Positions 37,500 to 46,565 of a stretch of DNA of 64,000 nucleotides are shown here, piece by piece (the first letter of the stretch is position 1; each line of letters starts with the position of its first letter). The notes below the pieces were generated by a model that was not told where the DNA came from, did not search any database, and was given only the letters and a program-made list of their open reading frames with translations. A program made the position numbers and the translations under genes. Source of the stretch: Phytobacter palmae (lineage in GTDB: Bacteria; Pseudomonadota; Gammaproteobacteria; Enterobacterales; Enterobacteriaceae); the NCBI GenBank assembly GCA_900112785.1, contig FONB01000015.1, positions 52,447 to 116,446 on the forward strand, in the 5' to 3' direction.

Positions 37500-38453
37500 A
37501 TGTCTACAATCAACGATGTATCACGTTTAGCTGGGGTGTCCAAAGCCACAGTCTCACGGGTGTTGAGTGGTTCGCGCGGCGTTAAGGAAGCAAGTCGCCT
37601 CGCAGTACTGAAAGCGGTCGATGAGCTGAATTATCGGCCCAATGTTATCGCACAGTCCTTACTCAGCCAGTCGACAGGCTGCATCGGCGTGATCTGCGCC
37701 CAGGACAATATCAACCAGACCACCGCGTATCTTTATGCGCTGGAAAAACACCTCAGCCAGAGCCAGAAACATCTGCTGCTGCGCTTTGCGAATACCAAAG
37801 CGGGGGTGATGAGCGCGCTGGAAGAGCTCACCTGCGGCTTGTGCGATGACGTATTAATTATTGGTGCCCGCTTCCCGCTGAATATCAACGACGAGAATGT
37901 CATTCTGGTGGATTGCGCGGAGTCGGATACGCCAAACAGCATCCAGTTTGATCATGCGTTCGCCGCGGAAACGGCCTGTAATTTCCTGATAAGCCAGGGA
38001 AGACGCCAGATTGCGCTGATCCATCCGGATGCCCGCGGTTCAACCGATCAGGTATTACTCGGCTATAAACATGCGCTGGAAAACAATTTCCTGCCGTTTA
38101 ATCGTAACCTGGTTTTTATGGATGACACCTCGTCATCCGTGGCGTTGCAGGTATTGCTCAACAATGCCACTACCCTGAATTTCAATGCCCTTCTGGTTGC
38201 CGATGAGCAGGAAGCACAGCGTGTGATCCCGCAGTTGCAGGCGTTCAATAAATCCGTACCGGGCGACATCATGGTCTTTAGCCTGGCGGGCTCGTTGCAT
38301 CTACCGGGGGTGCCAAAAATCCCGGCGATTGAGTACTCCATGGATGCGATGGCGGCGCGGATTGTCGCGTGGCTTAACGAAAAAACCCAGAGCGTACTGG
38401 GCTCTTGCGTGGTGCGCGGGGATTTAATTATTCCTGAAATGATCAAACGCTAA
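37500..38453 (+). CDS. LacI-family repressor of the beta-glucoside PTS operon
   Basis: A 317-residue regulator. The N-terminal LacI helix-turn-helix (TINDVSRLAGVSKATVSRVL, residues 3-22) and hinge helix region are followed by a periplasmic-binding-type effector domain (about 60-315). It is divergent from IIB, and GGTTTCC-type operators lie between, so it very probably represses the PTS genes and itself. It ends at a strong terminator. It resembles AscG/CelR-type regulators, but I cannot assign one. Confidence 0.9.
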   Translation: MSTINDVSRLAGVSKATVSRVLSGSRGVKEASRLAVLKAVDELNYRPNVIAQSLLSQSTGCIGVICAQDNINQTTAYLYALEKHLSQSQKHLLLRFANTKAGVMSALEELTCGLCDDVLIIGARFPLNINDENVILVDCAESDTPNSIQFDHAFAAETACNFLISQGRRQIALIHPDARGSTDQVLLGYKHALENNFLPFNRNLVFMDDTSSSVALQVLLNNATTLNFNALLVADEQEAQRVIPQLQAFNKSVPGDIMVFSLAGSLHLPGVPKIPAIEYSMDAMAARIVAWLNEKTQSVLGSCVVRGDLIIPEMIKR

Positions 38454-38465
38454 CGTTTAAAGAGA

Positions 38466-38487
38466 GCCTCCGCCCGGAGGCTTTTTT
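38466..38487 (+). terminator. Terminator of the LacI gene
   Basis: GCCTCCG / CGGAGGC stem with a two-base loop and six T residues, 12 bases after the stop codon. It ends 10 bases before the converging kptA stop. Confidence 0.9.
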
Positions 38488-38496
38488 ACGCCGGGA

Positions 38497-39039
38497 TCAC
38501 TGGCCGATAAATTCTACCGCGACCTGCCGGGTCAACCAGACGCCATTCTCCGCCTGATAGAATGGATAACCCTGCTCGAACATGGCTAAAGCGTTAATTT
38601 CCAGCACCACCGGAGTGCCGTAACGCTGCCCGACCTGAATGGCCACCTCCCGATCGGCAGAGAGATGAACATACTGTCGCGACTGTGCGGTTAATCCTTC
38701 TGCAAGAATGGCGGAAAGAAAATGGCTGGCGGTGCCGTGATATAAAATGTCCGGTGGCTTTTTTTCTGTAAAGGCAATATCGACCTGCGTCGTCGAGTGT
38801 CCCTGAACGGCACGAATATGCAGCCCGTCTTCGGAGAGGGCGAAGCGTTTTTTATCACTGCCCTGCACGACGGCTTCGATGAGTTGTTTGTCCAGTGATT
38901 GCCCATGACCGGCTGCGCCTGCGATCAGTGCATCAATGTTCGCCCACCCTTCGCTATCCAGTTCCAGTCCAATGGCTTGAGGTTGGTGGCGCAGAACGTA
39001 GCTCAGAAATTTACTGACTTCATTATGTGCTTTTTTCAT
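38497..39039 (-). CDS. kptA: RNA 2'-phosphotransferase KptA (Tpt1 family)
   Basis: A 180-residue Tpt1/KptA enzyme. The N-terminal winged-helix RNA-binding lobe (SKFLSYVLRHQPQAIGLELD) precedes an ADP-ribosyltransferase-like lobe with ILYHGTASHFL, YVHLSADREVAIQVG and the C-terminal PFYQAENGVWLT. Conserved Arg-His-Arg residues of the catalytic site are present (R18-H19, H of YHGT). It transfers an internal RNA 2'-phosphate to NAD+. Bacterial substrates are unclear because bacteria lack the tRNA-splicing pathway that yields this phosphate. The gene stands alone here. Confidence 0.93.
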   Translation of the reverse strand: MKKAHNEVSKFLSYVLRHQPQAIGLELDSEGWANIDALIAGAAGHGQSLDKQLIEAVVQGSDKKRFALSEDGLHIRAVQGHSTTQVDIAFTEKKPPDILYHGTASHFLSAILAEGLTAQSRQYVHLSADREVAIQVGQRYGTPVVLEINALAMFEQGYPFYQAENGVWLTRQVAVEFIGQ

Positions 39040-39245
39040 TATTGTCTGCCTTAGACATCGTTTTCAGTGAGAATACCATTCAATGCTGTTTTGCAAATAA
39101 TAAAATTAAACCTCGCTGAGGAAGCTCGCTTTTTGATATGTTAATGGTTGGGAAGCGAGCCTGTAGATAATTAGACTGGCAGAAACCAATTGTTATTTAG
39201 CAGTGTCACACATTTTAAGTTATACGCTGGCGCGAATGCAGGCCG

Positions 39246-39376
39246 AAATATTATTATATATTCGTCATACTGCAAATGGCATGTGCGTTGGCTTATCTCG
39301 CTCACCCCGGTCACTTACTGGAGTAGGCTCCTGGAGATTCACTGTGTTGCCGCCTTCCTGCAACTCGAATTATTAA
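39246..39376. repeat. ERIC (IRU) element
   Basis: About 130 bases matching the ERIC consensus well. Key parts are ATTCGTCATACTGCAAATGG, GTGCGTTGGCT, CTCACCCCGGTCACTTACT, GTAGGCTCCTGGAGATTCAC and the end CTGCAACTCGAATTATT. The two arms form a long imperfect palindrome. It occupies the 379-base gap between kptA and the LysR gene. The rest of that gap shows an imperfect hairpin around 39110-39165 and A/T-rich sequence, no gene. Confidence 0.92.
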
Positions 39377-39418
39377 TAGTATAAGAAAAAAGAAGTAATT
39401 TACCTGTGAGGAATGTTT

Positions 39419-40333
39419 GTGGAACTCCATCAGCTTCGCTGTTTTATTGCTGTTGCCGACGAATTACATTTTGGCCACGCGGCACAGAAGCTGGATATGC
39501 TGCCATCGGCGCTGGGTCGTTATATTAAACTTCTCGAAGAGAACCTTGGCACGCGGCTACTCACGCGCTCCACGCGTAATGTTTCGTTGACGGCACACGG
39601 CGCGCTTTTTCTGCCAGAAGCGCGGGAACTGGTTACCCGGGCGGATGACGTGCAAAAACGCTTTCAGACGCTTGCAAGGCAAAATGCCGGTACATTACGT
39701 GTAGGCGCCATCGACAGCGCGGCAATAAGTCTCATTCCCCATGTGCTGCATCACTTTCGTGAAAAGTGGCCGGGCGTGGAAATCCATTTTCTGGAAGATA
39801 AATCCTCTCGCTTGCTACCAAAGTTAAAAACCGGACGCCTGGATCTTATTTTTATTCGCCCGATGGGGGCGATGGACAGTGAATTTCAGAGCCAGTTTTT
39901 GTTTTATGAAGATGTGGTACTGGCGATTTCTCAAAATCATCCTCTGGCGCAGAAAACGGAAATCAATGTTGAGGATTTACGCGATATCTCATTGATTGTA
40001 CCGGAAAAGCGTGTGAGGCCGCATAGCTATGACTTAACCCTGAGCCTGTTTGAGCACGCCGGGTTTAAACCCCAGCTTATCCAGATTGCTGATGAAAAAC
40101 AGACCATCATTAATATGGTCGCGGCGGAATTAGGTGCGGCGATTATGCCAAAATGGGTCATGCGAATGGCGGCGCTAAATATTAAATTTATCCCCATTGG
40201 TCGGGGTTACGAAAATATCCGCAATAAATTACCAATGTCTGCCGTGTGGGTAAAGGGGGCGCGGGATGAAACCCGGGATAATATGATGCAGATCGTCATG
40301 GATGAATTAAAGGCGATAGCCAGTTTATATTAA
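39419..40333 (+). CDS. LysR-family regulator by the tartrate-dehydratase-like operon
   Basis: A 304-residue LysR protein. The helix-turn-helix lies at about residues 18-37 (GHAAQKLDMLPSALGRYIKL), then an effector domain of the type seen in CatR/BenM. The start is probably GTG 39419: the GAGGA site (39408-39412) is directly against ATG 39413 but 6 bases from the GTG. It is convergent with the FAH-tartrate operon, 45 bases apart, at the distal end. Its target is therefore probable but not certain. Confidence 0.87.
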   Translation: MELHQLRCFIAVADELHFGHAAQKLDMLPSALGRYIKLLEENLGTRLLTRSTRNVSLTAHGALFLPEARELVTRADDVQKRFQTLARQNAGTLRVGAIDSAAISLIPHVLHHFREKWPGVEIHFLEDKSSRLLPKLKTGRLDLIFIRPMGAMDSEFQSQFLFYEDVVLAISQNHPLAQKTEINVEDLRDISLIVPEKRVRPHSYDLTLSLFEHAGFKPQLIQIADEKQTIINMVAAELGAAIMPKWVMRMAALNIKFIPIGRGYENIRNKLPMSAVWVKGARDETRDNMMQIVMDELKAIASLY

Positions 40334-40337
40334 CGAA

Positions 40338-40370
40338 AAACCCGGCAAGTATGCACTGCCGGGTTTATTT
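40338..40370. terminator. Bidirectional terminator
   Basis: AAACCCGGCA / TGCCGGGTTT, a 10-bp perfect stem flanked by A and T tracts on both sides. It separates the converging LysR and FAH genes and should work in both directions. Confidence 0.85.
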
Positions 40371-40378
40371 CATCGCAA

Positions 40379-41239
40379 TCAATGTGCCATGGCGTTTGAC
40401 AGGGCGGTCACGCGGTTAACGAGACGACCAATCTTGCCGATTTCCACTTCAATCACGTCGCCTTCTTTCATAAATAGCGGCGGTGTGCGTTTTTTACCAA
40501 CGCCACCCGGCGAACCGGTGATAATCACATCGCCAGCCTCCAGCGGGCTAAAGCGGGAGATGTATTCCACCAGGGCGGCAACCGACCTGACCATATTCTG
40601 CGTGGTGTCGTGCTGAACACGGTTGCCGTTCAGCCATGTGCTGATCGCCAGATCCTGCGGGTCGCGGATTTCGTCGCTGGTGACCAACCACGGACCGAAT
40701 GCGCCGGTCTTGCGCCAATTTTTGCCAGACGTAAACCAGGTATATTGCATGTCGCGTACCGACCCATCCATGAAACAGCTGTAACCCGCAATATGATCTA
40801 ACGCTTCTTCGCGACTTACGTTGTCGGTCGGTTTGCCGATGATCACCGCCAGCTCGCCTTCATAGTCGAACTCATTGCTGCTATCCGGTTTACAGACCAC
40901 TTCGCCGTGGGCGGAGAGGGTGTCCGGGAAGCGAACAAACAGGGTTGGCGCATCGATAGTTTGTTCAAACTCGATCCGCTTTTCCATGTAGTTCATGCCC
41001 ACACAGAAAATTTTGTTAGGGTTTTCGATGACTGGAAGAAAACGGATCTCGCTGGCGTGAAAATCTGCCTGCTCCGGTTTTACTCTGGACAATTCGTCTA
41101 CTGCTTTGGCGGCAATAACGGATTTTAAATCGGGATAATACGCTGACAGGCGTTTTCCCAAATCGTAAATCATTTCGCCTTCAATACAGCCCCATGTTTT
41201 TACACCGGATTTCGGATTAACAAAACTTAATAACTTCAT
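40379..41239 (-). CDS. Fumarylacetoacetate hydrolase-family enzyme
   Basis: A 286-residue FAH-superfamily protein. The short N-terminal domain (about residues 1-75) precedes the FAH barrel: FCVGMNYMEKRIEFEQ, metal-binding E-x-E and D around DYEGELAVIIGK, and C-terminal GDVIITGSPGGVGKKR. Family members hydrolyse or decarboxylate 2-oxo or 2-hydroxy acid enol forms, and FAHD1-type members act on oxaloacetate. It is the last gene after the dehydratase subunits, so it may process the oxo-acid they make. The exact reaction is open. Confidence 0.88.
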   Translation of the reverse strand: MKLLSFVNPKSGVKTWGCIEGEMIYDLGKRLSAYYPDLKSVIAAKAVDELSRVKPEQADFHASEIRFLPVIENPNKIFCVGMNYMEKRIEFEQTIDAPTLFVRFPDTLSAHGEVVCKPDSSNEFDYEGELAVIIGKPTDNVSREEALDHIAGYSCFMDGSVRDMQYTWFTSGKNWRKTGAFGPWLVTSDEIRDPQDLAISTWLNGNRVQHDTTQNMVRSVAALVEYISRFSPLEAGDVIITGSPGGVGKKRTPPLFMKEGDVIEVEIGKIGRLVNRVTALSNAMAH

Positions 41240-41265
41240 GATAATACCTGTGCCTGGACGGCGAG

Positions 41266-41874
41266 TTATTTAATAAACTTAATCTGCTGATTAATCTCTT
41301 CGATAATCGGCATTTTCCTCGCATTGAAGACCTTCTTATTCTCTTCAAATAAGTTGTTGCCTTCGCAGTCGATGGAAATAATCAGCGGACCGAACTCTTT
41401 CACCTTATTGACCCATAGGGTCTCTGGCATACCGAGATCGCGCCATTGGGCGTCTTCGATTTTTTCCACGCAGGTGGCCGCCAGTACGGCGCATCCGCCG
41501 GGGAAGACTGCATGCACGGCTTTGTGGGTACGGCAACCTTCTTCGGTGTTCGGCCCCATACCTCCTTTACCAACAATCAGCTTCACACCGGTCTGCTCGA
41601 TAAACTCTTTCTCGAACTTCTCCATTCGCATGCTAGTTGTCGGCCCAATGGAGATCATTTCGAACTCATTTTCGCCTTTTTCGACGACGATCGGACCCGC
41701 ATGGAAAATAGCCAGACCTTTCAGATCTACCGGCAGCTCACGCTTCAGTTCAATCAGACGACGATGCGCCACGTCACGACAAGTCACCAGCGTACCGGTC
41801 AGATAGACGATGTCGCCCGGCTTAAGTGCGAGTAAGTCTTCGTCTTTGATAGGGGTTGTCAGTACTTTTTTCAT
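41266..41874 (-). CDS. L(+)-tartrate dehydratase / class I fumarase beta subunit
   Basis: A 202-residue swivelling beta domain of two-subunit class I fumarase/tartrate dehydratase. It parallels E. coli TtdB (201) along its whole length: [51 protein letters not shown] and [10 protein letters not shown]. The start overlaps the alpha gene by 4 bases. Substrate (L-tartrate, D-tartrate, fumarate or mesaconate) is not decidable by eye; TtdB likeness favours tartrate. Confidence 0.92.
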   Translation of the reverse strand: MKKVLTTPIKDEDLLALKPGDIVYLTGTLVTCRDVAHRRLIELKRELPVDLKGLAIFHAGPIVVEKGENEFEMISIGPTTSMRMEKFEKEFIEQTGVKLIVGKGGMGPNTEEGCRTHKAVHAVFPGGCAVLAATCVEKIEDAQWRDLGMPETLWVNKVKEFGPLIISIDCEGNNLFEENKKVFNARKMPIIEEINQQIKFIK

Positions 41875-42782
41875 AATACGGCGCCTTCATGGGAAAGAAT
41901 TTCGTAAGACAGGTCAGCTGCGAAACGGATCGCGCCACGACGGTGTGCCCAGCACCCGGTCGACACGGCAACGCCGATAGTGGATGGATGACGTGCGGAG
42001 GATTCGATATTGACCCCCATCACGGTCGCTTTACCGCCCAGCCCTTGTGGGCCCAGACCGACTTTGTTCAGACCTTCTTCCAGCAAGACTTCCATTTTCG
42101 CCGCATCAGCGTTCGGGTGAGCGGAATCCACCGGACGCAGAATCGCTTTTTTCGATAATCGTGCCGCCGTTTCAACGGAGGTGGATACCCCTACACCAAC
42201 CAGCAGCGGCGGGCAGGCATTAACGCCGTATGAGGTGATCACGTCGAACACGAACTGATTCACGCCTTCATAACCCTGGCCTGGCATCAGAACTTTTGCT
42301 GCGCCCGGCAGGGAGCAACCGCCGCCCGCCATGTACACCTCGATGGTGCAACTGTCGTCATCCGGGATGATGTCCCAGTCCAGCCACGGCACACGAGAAC
42401 CGGTGTTGGTGCCCGTGTTTTTCTCGATAAAAGTTTCAACCGCGTTATGGCGCAGTGGGGCTTTTTTGGTGGCTTCCAGCGTGGCGGTACGCAGCGCATC
42501 CTGCAGGCCGCTTAAGTACGGGAATTTTGCGCCGCAGGTGATAAAGTACTGAATCACCCCGGTGTCCTGGCAGCATGGGCGGTCCAACTCATCCGCCCGT
42601 TTCTGGTTTTCAAACATTGAGTCATAAACCGCGACAGCCAGCGGTGCATCTTCTTCTGCACGTAAAGCTTCGATTTTTTTCATGACGTCTGTTGGCAGAC
42701 GTTTACCGACATACCCGGTAAAGCGGGTCATCACATCAGTTAAAGACGACATTGCATCTGAAGTGTTCACAATTTGCTCCAT
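41871..42782 (-). CDS. L(+)-tartrate dehydratase / class I fumarase alpha subunit
   Basis: A 303-residue iron-sulphur catalytic subunit, same length as E. coli TtdA. The three cluster cysteines lie in [14 protein letters not shown]-like ([12 protein letters not shown]) and [10 protein letters not shown]. Also shared are [10 protein letters not shown] and [11 protein letters not shown]. It carries the oxygen-sensitive [4Fe-4S] centre that eliminates water from the hydroxy acid. The overlap with the beta gene ensures equal synthesis. It follows the MFS gene by 6 bases. Confidence 0.93.
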   Translation of the reverse strand: MEQIVNTSDAMSSLTDVMTRFTGYVGKRLPTDVMKKIEALRAEEDAPLAVAVYDSMFENQKRADELDRPCCQDTGVIQYFITCGAKFPYLSGLQDALRTATLEATKKAPLRHNAVETFIEKNTGTNTGSRVPWLDWDIIPDDDSCTIEVYMAGGGCSLPGAAKVLMPGQGYEGVNQFVFDVITSYGVNACPPLLVGVGVSTSVETAARLSKKAILRPVDSAHPNADAAKMEVLLEEGLNKVGLGPQGLGGKATVMGVNIESSARHPSTIGVAVSTGCWAHRRGAIRFAADLSYEILSHEGAVL

Positions 42783-42788
42783 TTTTCG

Positions 42789-44084
42789 TTAAGCCAATGC
42801 GTTTTTCATTGCCTTGCGTTTACGGCTAATTTCAATAGAAAGGGTCAGTACGGCGGAAACCACCAGCATGGCTGCAACGCAGTAGAGTGCGAGGGAGAAG
42901 TCGCCCGTGGTCTCTTTCAGCCAGCCAATGACTGCCGGGCCAGCAAAGCCACCGAGGTTGCCAATTGAGTTGATGGCGGCGAGGCCTGCTGCGGCTGCCG
43001 GGCCATTGAGGAACAGAGACGGAATGCTCCACAGCGGCGGTTTGCACGACGAGATACCTACACTTGCCATCACCAGCGCGACAACCGCCAGCGGCAAGCT
43101 GTGCACAGTACCGGCCAGGATGAAGCCCAGACAGGCGAACAGGCAGGCGCCCACAACGTGCCAGGTGCGCTCTTTGGTTTTGTCAGAATGTCTGGCCCAA
43201 AGAATCATCGCGACGATAGAAAGCGCAGCCGGAATGGCGTTGATAAAGCCAATCTGCATCGTGGTCAGGCCGAAGGATTTAATAAACTGCGGTGACCAGA
43301 TGTTGAGAGAATAAAGCCCCGCGGAAGTACCGAAATAGACCACTGCCAGCGTCAGGACTCGTACATCGGTCAGCCCCTTCCAGATGCTGGTTTTCGCTTG
43401 CCCGGCTTTGCCTTTGTTCTCTTCTGCCAGAGTGTCGATCAACCACTGAGTTTCATCTTTAGACAGCCAGCGGTTTTTCTCCGGACGGTCACTCAAGTAG
43501 AAGAAGGTGAAGATGCCGAGCAGAATGGCTGCCACGGAATCCAGCATGAACATCAGCTGCCAGCCTTTCATGCCAAACGCGCCGTGCATACTGAGAATGA
43601 TGCCCGCCAGTGGGGAACCGAGCATGGAGGAGATCGGCGCAGCTGCCATAAATAACGCAATAACCTGCGCCCTGCGTTTAATCGGGAACCAGGTGCTTAA
43701 ATAAAGAATAATGCCAGAGAAAAAGCCCGCTTCTGCGACACCTAATAAGAAACGCAGAATATAAAAACCAGTAACGGTTTGCACAAACATCATGCAAGCG
43801 GCAATAATGCCCCAGCTCACCATAATTCGTGCTAACCAAATACGCGGACCGACTTTTTGTAAAATAACGTTCGATGGAACATCAGTTAAAAAATAGCCAA
43901 TAAAAAACATGCCCGCACCCACCCCAAATACCGTGGAAGAAAATCCCAGGTCCTGGTTCATGGTGAGCGCAGCAAAGCCGATATTAATACGGTCGAAAAA
44001 TGCAATAAAATAAGCAAACATCACAAATGGCACTATTCGCCACGATATTTTCTTGAGGGTAATCTGCTCTATTGATGGATTCAT
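42789..44084 (-). CDS. MFS transporter, anion:cation symporter family (tartrate-type)
   Basis: A 431-residue, 12-helix MFS protein of the ACS family, like TtuB-type tartrate and phthalate carriers. Landmarks are YFIAFFDRINIGFAAL at TM1, GYFLTDVPSNVILQKVGPRIW, and FLLGVAEAGFFSGIILYLS. It is the first gene of the operon, so it probably imports the dehydratase substrate. ATG 44084 (MNPSIEQI) was chosen; the longer frame from 44159 lacks family similarity upstream. The ribosome site is weak (TGGAAA). Confidence 0.9.
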   Translation of the reverse strand: MNPSIEQITLKKISWRIVPFVMFAYFIAFFDRINIGFAALTMNQDLGFSSTVFGVGAGMFFIGYFLTDVPSNVILQKVGPRIWLARIMVSWGIIAACMMFVQTVTGFYILRFLLGVAEAGFFSGIILYLSTWFPIKRRAQVIALFMAAAPISSMLGSPLAGIILSMHGAFGMKGWQLMFMLDSVAAILLGIFTFFYLSDRPEKNRWLSKDETQWLIDTLAEENKGKAGQAKTSIWKGLTDVRVLTLAVVYFGTSAGLYSLNIWSPQFIKSFGLTTMQIGFINAIPAALSIVAMILWARHSDKTKERTWHVVGACLFACLGFILAGTVHSLPLAVVALVMASVGISSCKPPLWSIPSLFLNGPAAAAGLAAINSIGNLGGFAGPAVIGWLKETTGDFSLALYCVAAMLVVSAVLTLSIEISRKRKAMKNALA

Positions 44085-44513
44085 GTCATCGTTTCCAGCG
44101 GTAATATAATAATGGCAGGCGACGTGATGGAATAAAAAGTGACCTGCTGACGCGGGCAACTATGCGGGGAATAATGGTGGGGATCATCCAACGAAGATTG
44201 TATAAAAAATTAGAATAATCGAGGTGAGAATAAAAAATCCATGCATAAAGCATGGTTATGATCAATTAAATCGCAAAAACAGGTCAATTGTTAACAAAAT
44301 AAACCGGAATTGGTAACGTAATTTGAATAAATTCGGAATGAAAGAAATCGTGGGGAATGTGATAAGGCTCAAATATCTGCAGTTATGATGTTTGGCTGTA
44401 AAATGCCAGGCGCCGCCGGGGAGTGTCCCGGATGCATGTGCACGCAGTACGGTCCCCTCTCCCTTGAGGGAGAGGGGGAAATGCCGCAAACTGCACGCGT
44501 ACAGCACTCACCA
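44085..44513. other. Intergenic region with palindromic repeat
   Basis: This gap of about 430 bases holds the promoter area of the MFS-dehydratase operon in an AT-rich half (44160-44380). A GC-rich half contains a perfect hairpin CCCCTCTCCCT / AGGGAGAGGGG (44454-44477) downstream of the nitroreductase gene. Similar hairpins occur at 53870 and 59252. No gene is seen. Confidence 0.6.
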
Positions 44514-45167
44514 TCAAATAAAGGTAAAGATCTCTTCACGCGGCAGACGGGATTTCGGCAGAGCGGCGTTGAAATCACCTTCGCTGCGGTAACCGAGCGA
44601 CACCAGTACAACGCTGGTGAACCCTTTTTCACGCAGGCCCAGAGAGAGGTCCAGCGCACGTTGATCAAAACCTTCCATCGGTGTTGCATCGATACCTAAC
44701 ATCGCTGCGCCCAGCAGCAGGCCGCCCAGCGCCAGATACACCTGTTTCTCCATCCACTGTGGAATATCACGGGATTCATAGCGGTGCATATCGACATAAG
44801 AACGACGGCCCTTATCCTGACCTGCCTGTGCGCCTTCGGCGACGAAACGGCCATCTGCGCTCTCCTGCGCCAGCACTTTTTGCAGGTGCTGATCATCCAG
44901 ATCTGTACGCATGCAAAGCGCAATAACGTGCGAAGCATTCAGCACTTTAGGTTCGTTATAAATGAAAGCGCCGGTGGTGGATTTTGCAATCGCTGCGCGG
45001 CCTTCGGCAGTCGATGCCACCACAAAATGCCACGGCTGGGAGTTCACCGAAGAGGGGCTGTTTTGTAGTACATTCAGCAGCGTCTCAATCTGCTCCTGCG
45101 GCAGCGTTTTACCACCTTCAAAGGCTTTAACGGTATGGCGGGCAAGCACAGCATCATCTAAAGTCAT
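44514..45167 (-). CDS. NfsB-like oxygen-insensitive NAD(P)H nitroreductase
   Basis: A 217-residue FMN nitroreductase, exactly the length of NfsB and similar to it (PSSVNSQPWHFVVAST, EGRAAIAKST, KQVYLALGGLLLGAAMLGID, NAALPKSRLP). It is a paralogue or diverged form: E. coli nfsB lies elsewhere. ATG 45167 (MTLDDAVLARHTVKAF) has GGAGAGAGA upstream; the longer frame is rejected. It is divergent from a LysR gene 206 bases away, the likely regulator. Confidence 0.9.
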   Translation of the reverse strand: MTLDDAVLARHTVKAFEGGKTLPQEQIETLLNVLQNSPSSVNSQPWHFVVASTAEGRAAIAKSTTGAFIYNEPKVLNASHVIALCMRTDLDDQHLQKVLAQESADGRFVAEGAQAGQDKGRRSYVDMHRYESRDIPQWMEKQVYLALGGLLLGAAMLGIDATPMEGFDQRALDLSLGLREKGFTSVVLVSLGYRSEGDFNAALPKSRLPREEIFTFI

Positions 45168-45373
45168 CGTCTCTCTCCGGGCAGGAAAATGAAATAAATT
45201 CGGGACTTGTCGCCCCGTCTGGTAAGTCGAGAATAAACACAAATGCTGACGAGATAAATCACCTCCGCTGTGCAGCACTTTCCCTCCGAAAGTGAAAATA
45301 ATGTCCTGGTGCTTTGCGCCTGTGGGTTTTTCTGGCAAAAAGAGGGCTGACCGTAGGCCTGGCTGGAGTAATC

Positions 45374-46309
45374 ATGATTCGCCTTGAAGATGTCACCTTA
45401 TTTGTTCGCTCGGCTGCGCTGGGCAGTTTCTCCAGTGCGGCGCGGGAGGCCGGGCTATTGCCGGGGCAGGTTAGCGCCGCCGTACATCGCCTGGAGCGCG
45501 ACCTTGATAAGCGCCTGTTTGTGCGATCGACACGCAGTCTGCGTTTGACCACAGAGGGAGAAAAATATCTGCCCTTCGCTCAGGAGATGCTGGCCGTAGT
45601 GCAAGCGGGTGCGGAAAGCCTGCACAGCAGTGACAACGACATTCAGGGTGAACTGCGTGTGGCCGTGCCGTCTGATCTTGGCCGCAACGTGCTGTTGCCG
45701 CTTATCACCCGGTTTTGCCAGCAGTACCCTAAAATCTCGCTGCGCCTGTCACTCTCCGATGAAATCAGCGATGTCTTCCGTGACCCGGTGGACATTGCGA
45801 TTCGCTATGGCGTGCTGGATAACAGTAGCTATGTCGCACTACCGCTGGCAGAAGATAACCGCCGCGTCCTGGCCGCCTCCCCGGCTTATCTGCAACAACA
45901 TGGCAGGCCGCAAATTCTGGACGATATCGTTAATCACCACTGCCTGCTGTTTACCATGAACAGTCACGTCTATGACAAATGGAGCTTCCCGGAAGATGGC
46001 ATGCGTCGCCAGTTGATCGTTAAAAGCCGAATGCTGTGCGACGACGCGGATGTTGCCCGACGCTGGGCGCTGGAAGGGATGGGTATCGTCTATAAATCGT
46101 GGATTGATATCAGCGCAGACGTTCAGGCGGGCAGGCTGGAAGTACTCTTACCGCAGCACCCGGGCGAAGCGGCTCCCCTCAACCTGATTTGCCCACACCG
46201 CAAGCAATTCTCCCCGGCGATACGCCAGTTGCACAGCGCGTTACGCGAGCCTCTTCGCGCGATTACTGCGTTGCTGCATACCCATCCGGCGTTTCACCCA
46301 CAGTCCTGA
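45374..46309 (+). CDS. LysR-family transcriptional regulator
   Basis: A 311-residue LysR protein: helix-turn-helix GSFSSAAREAGLLPGQVSAAVHR at about residues 15-37 (split here to show only the core AREAGLLPGQVSAAV), and an effector domain of the PerR/YafC-DmlR type. ATG 45374 follows TGGAG by 6 bases. It is divergent from the nitroreductase gene, which it probably controls. It is not linked to the next gene, 256 bases away. Confidence 0.87.
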   Translation: MIRLEDVTLFVRSAALGSFSSAAREAGLLPGQVSAAVHRLERDLDKRLFVRSTRSLRLTTEGEKYLPFAQEMLAVVQAGAESLHSSDNDIQGELRVAVPSDLGRNVLLPLITRFCQQYPKISLRLSLSDEISDVFRDPVDIAIRYGVLDNSSYVALPLAEDNRRVLAASPAYLQQHGRPQILDDIVNHHCLLFTMNSHVYDKWSFPEDGMRRQLIVKSRMLCDDADVARRWALEGMGIVYKSWIDISADVQAGRLEVLLPQHPGEAAPLNLICPHRKQFSPAIRQLHSALREPLRAITALLHTHPAFHPQS

Positions 46310-46565
46310 TTATCATGTCTGATATATAAGCGGCACTGTACATTGTTCCTGGATGTCTATCATCAGACAAAATTCAGCGTTCAAAAAGCCACGTTTTGCT
46401 AACCCCTGATGTGACGATAGGCGACTATTGTTGAAGCCATACAAAAAATCAGGGATCGCGTTCAGTGATGAATGCGGCTAAAGGCGCAAATCAGCGCCCC
46501 ATGTTGTCCGGGCTGGCGACGCAAGGAGTGCCGGTTTCAGTCTGTCATCGAAAAGGTATTTGCGA

